NCBI GenBank assembly: GCA_031119515.1
Contig: JAVHXR010000080.1
Span: forward strand, 1 to 6,355
Origin: Propionicimonas sp.
Lineage (GTDB): Bacteria; Actinomycetota; Actinomycetes; Propionibacteriales; Propionibacteriaceae
Length of the DNA stretch: 6,355 nt
Reading direction: 5' to 3'
Position numbers and translations under genes: made by a program. The notes under the pieces were generated by a model. That model ran no database searches and had not been told where the DNA came from. It saw nothing but the letters and a program-made list of their open reading frames with translations. Of this stretch, positions 6,146 to 6,355 are shown piece after piece. The number at the start of each line of letters is the position of its first letter. Position 1 is the stretch's first letter.

Positions 6146-6157
6146 CCGGGATCCGGC
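6146..6157 (+). repeat. 12-base direct repeat, copy 2
   Basis: This is an exact second copy of CCGGGATCCGGC (first at 6021-6032). It ends 64 bases before the ribosome site of the secreted-protein gene, so it could lie in that gene's promoter or leader. Confidence 0.35.
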
Positions 6158-6210
6158 AAGCTGGCAGCAGCCAGACCCGTCGTCCACACCCCGTCGTCCT
6201 GACCACCCCC

Positions 6211-6216
6211 GAAGGA
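6211..6216 (+). promoter_or_regulatory. Ribosome binding site for the secreted-protein gene
   Basis: GAAGGA is followed after 5 bases (CTCCC) by the ATG at 6222. It supports that ATG as the start of a gene whose remainder lies beyond the window. Confidence 0.7.
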
Positions 6217-6221
6217 CTCCC

Positions 6222-6355
6222 ATGCGACGCACCCTCGCTGCCGCCCTCGCCGGCGCCGCCATCCTCACCGGCCTCGTGGCCGCCCCCGACGCCAGGGCCG
6301 CCACCGGCGACCCGGTGGTGCTCAACGCCGTCCTGATCTCCACCACCGGCACCGA
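6222..6355 (+). CDS. N-terminus of a secreted protein, cut by the window edge
   Basis: Forty-four complete codons are visible before the window ends. They encode a classical Sec-type signal peptide: two arginines after the Met (MRR), a hydrophobic stretch TLAAALAGAAILTGLVAA, and an A-R-A cleavage motif at residues 24-26. The mature chain would start at about Ala27, so the protein acts outside the membrane. No lipobox cysteine or twin-arginine motif is present. The first mature residues, DPVVLNAVLISTTGT, resemble the start of lamin-tail-type domains found at the N-terminus of secreted endonuclease/exonuclease/phosphatase proteins, but this rests on about 15 residues and is only a guess. A GAAGGA site precedes the ATG. 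The gene is transcribed divergently from the bkd operon and probably not functionally linked to it. Confidence 0.8.
   Translation, partial: MRRTLAAALAGAAILTGLVAAPDARAATGDPVVLNAVLISTTGT

Larger units (their letters stand above)
5876..6210. other. Divergent intergenic region, no gene seen
   Basis: About 335 bases separate the bkd promoter from the ribosome site of the rightward gene. Open frames cross it on both strands, but their products are Arg/Pro/Gly-rich low-quality translations with no ribosome site or family resemblance, so I see no gene. It holds a 12-base direct repeat (6021-6032 and 6146-6157), a 6-bp inverted repeat GGCGTG/CACGCC with a 5-base loop at 6060-6076, and a 5-bp one, CTGGC/GCCAG, at 6161-6174. 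No convincing promoter for the rightward gene was found. Confidence 0.6.

Noticed and set aside
5808..6206. An N-terminal extension of E1 alpha to an upstream start at 6206.
   Set aside because: The extension would cross the proposed promoter and ribosome site, is Arg/Gly-rich with no family resemblance, and makes the protein about 133 residues too long.
5855..6352. Small minus-strand open frames in the divergent intergenic region as possible genes.
   Set aside because: There is no ribosome site, no recognisable domain, and strongly Arg/Pro-biased translations. They also overlap the signal-peptide gene or the bkd promoter.

Overview
The window comes from a GC-rich, probably actinomycetotal chromosome. 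The codons strongly prefer G or C at the third position. The E2 protein carries the VGYG...RRARKG linker signature seen in actinobacterial branched-chain E2 proteins. Starts are a mix of ATG and GTG, with GAGGAG-type ribosome sites and one apparently leaderless start. The genus cannot be resolved from the sequence; a Propionibacteriales-like organism is only an impression.

Layout from left to right. Bases 1-133 hold the 3' end of an unrecognised plus-strand gene. Bases 134-215 are a short gap between converging genes and hold an imperfect 32-35 bp direct repeat whose second copy contains the alr stop codon. From 216 to 5807 everything is on the minus strand. Read in transcription order it is E1 alpha (5807-4707), E1 beta (4707-3733) and E2 (3722-2268) of a 2-oxoacid dehydrogenase complex, best called bkdABC-like; then a two-domain thiosulfate/3-mercaptopyruvate sulfurtransferase (2218-1331) and an alanine racemase (1334-216). 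Bases 5808-6221 form the divergent intergenic region. From 6222 a secreted-protein gene reads rightward off the window.

The three complex genes are tightly packed (1-base stop/start overlap, then a 10-base gap), as expected for subunits made in fixed ratio. Their product would oxidatively decarboxylate a 2-oxoacid, most likely those derived from Val, Leu and Ile, to the acyl-CoA. No E3 (lipoamide dehydrogenase) is present, so it must be supplied from elsewhere. The sulfurtransferase and racemase overlap by four bases (GTGA) and look translationally coupled. A TAGAGT hexamer 7 bases before the sulfurtransferase ATG suggests they can be transcribed from their own leaderless promoter, in addition to readthrough from bkd.

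The most informative regulatory signal is upstream of E1 alpha. It is a consensus-like minus-strand promoter (TTGACG, 18 bases, TAGGTT) whose spacer is filled by a 12-bp perfect palindrome, with a further half-site giving an overlapping second dyad. This is the expected position for a repressor operator, yet no regulator gene is present in the window. I found no mobile element, CRISPR array, tRNA or rRNA, and no clear evidence of a wholly new system; the notable points are regulatory architecture and gene pairing.
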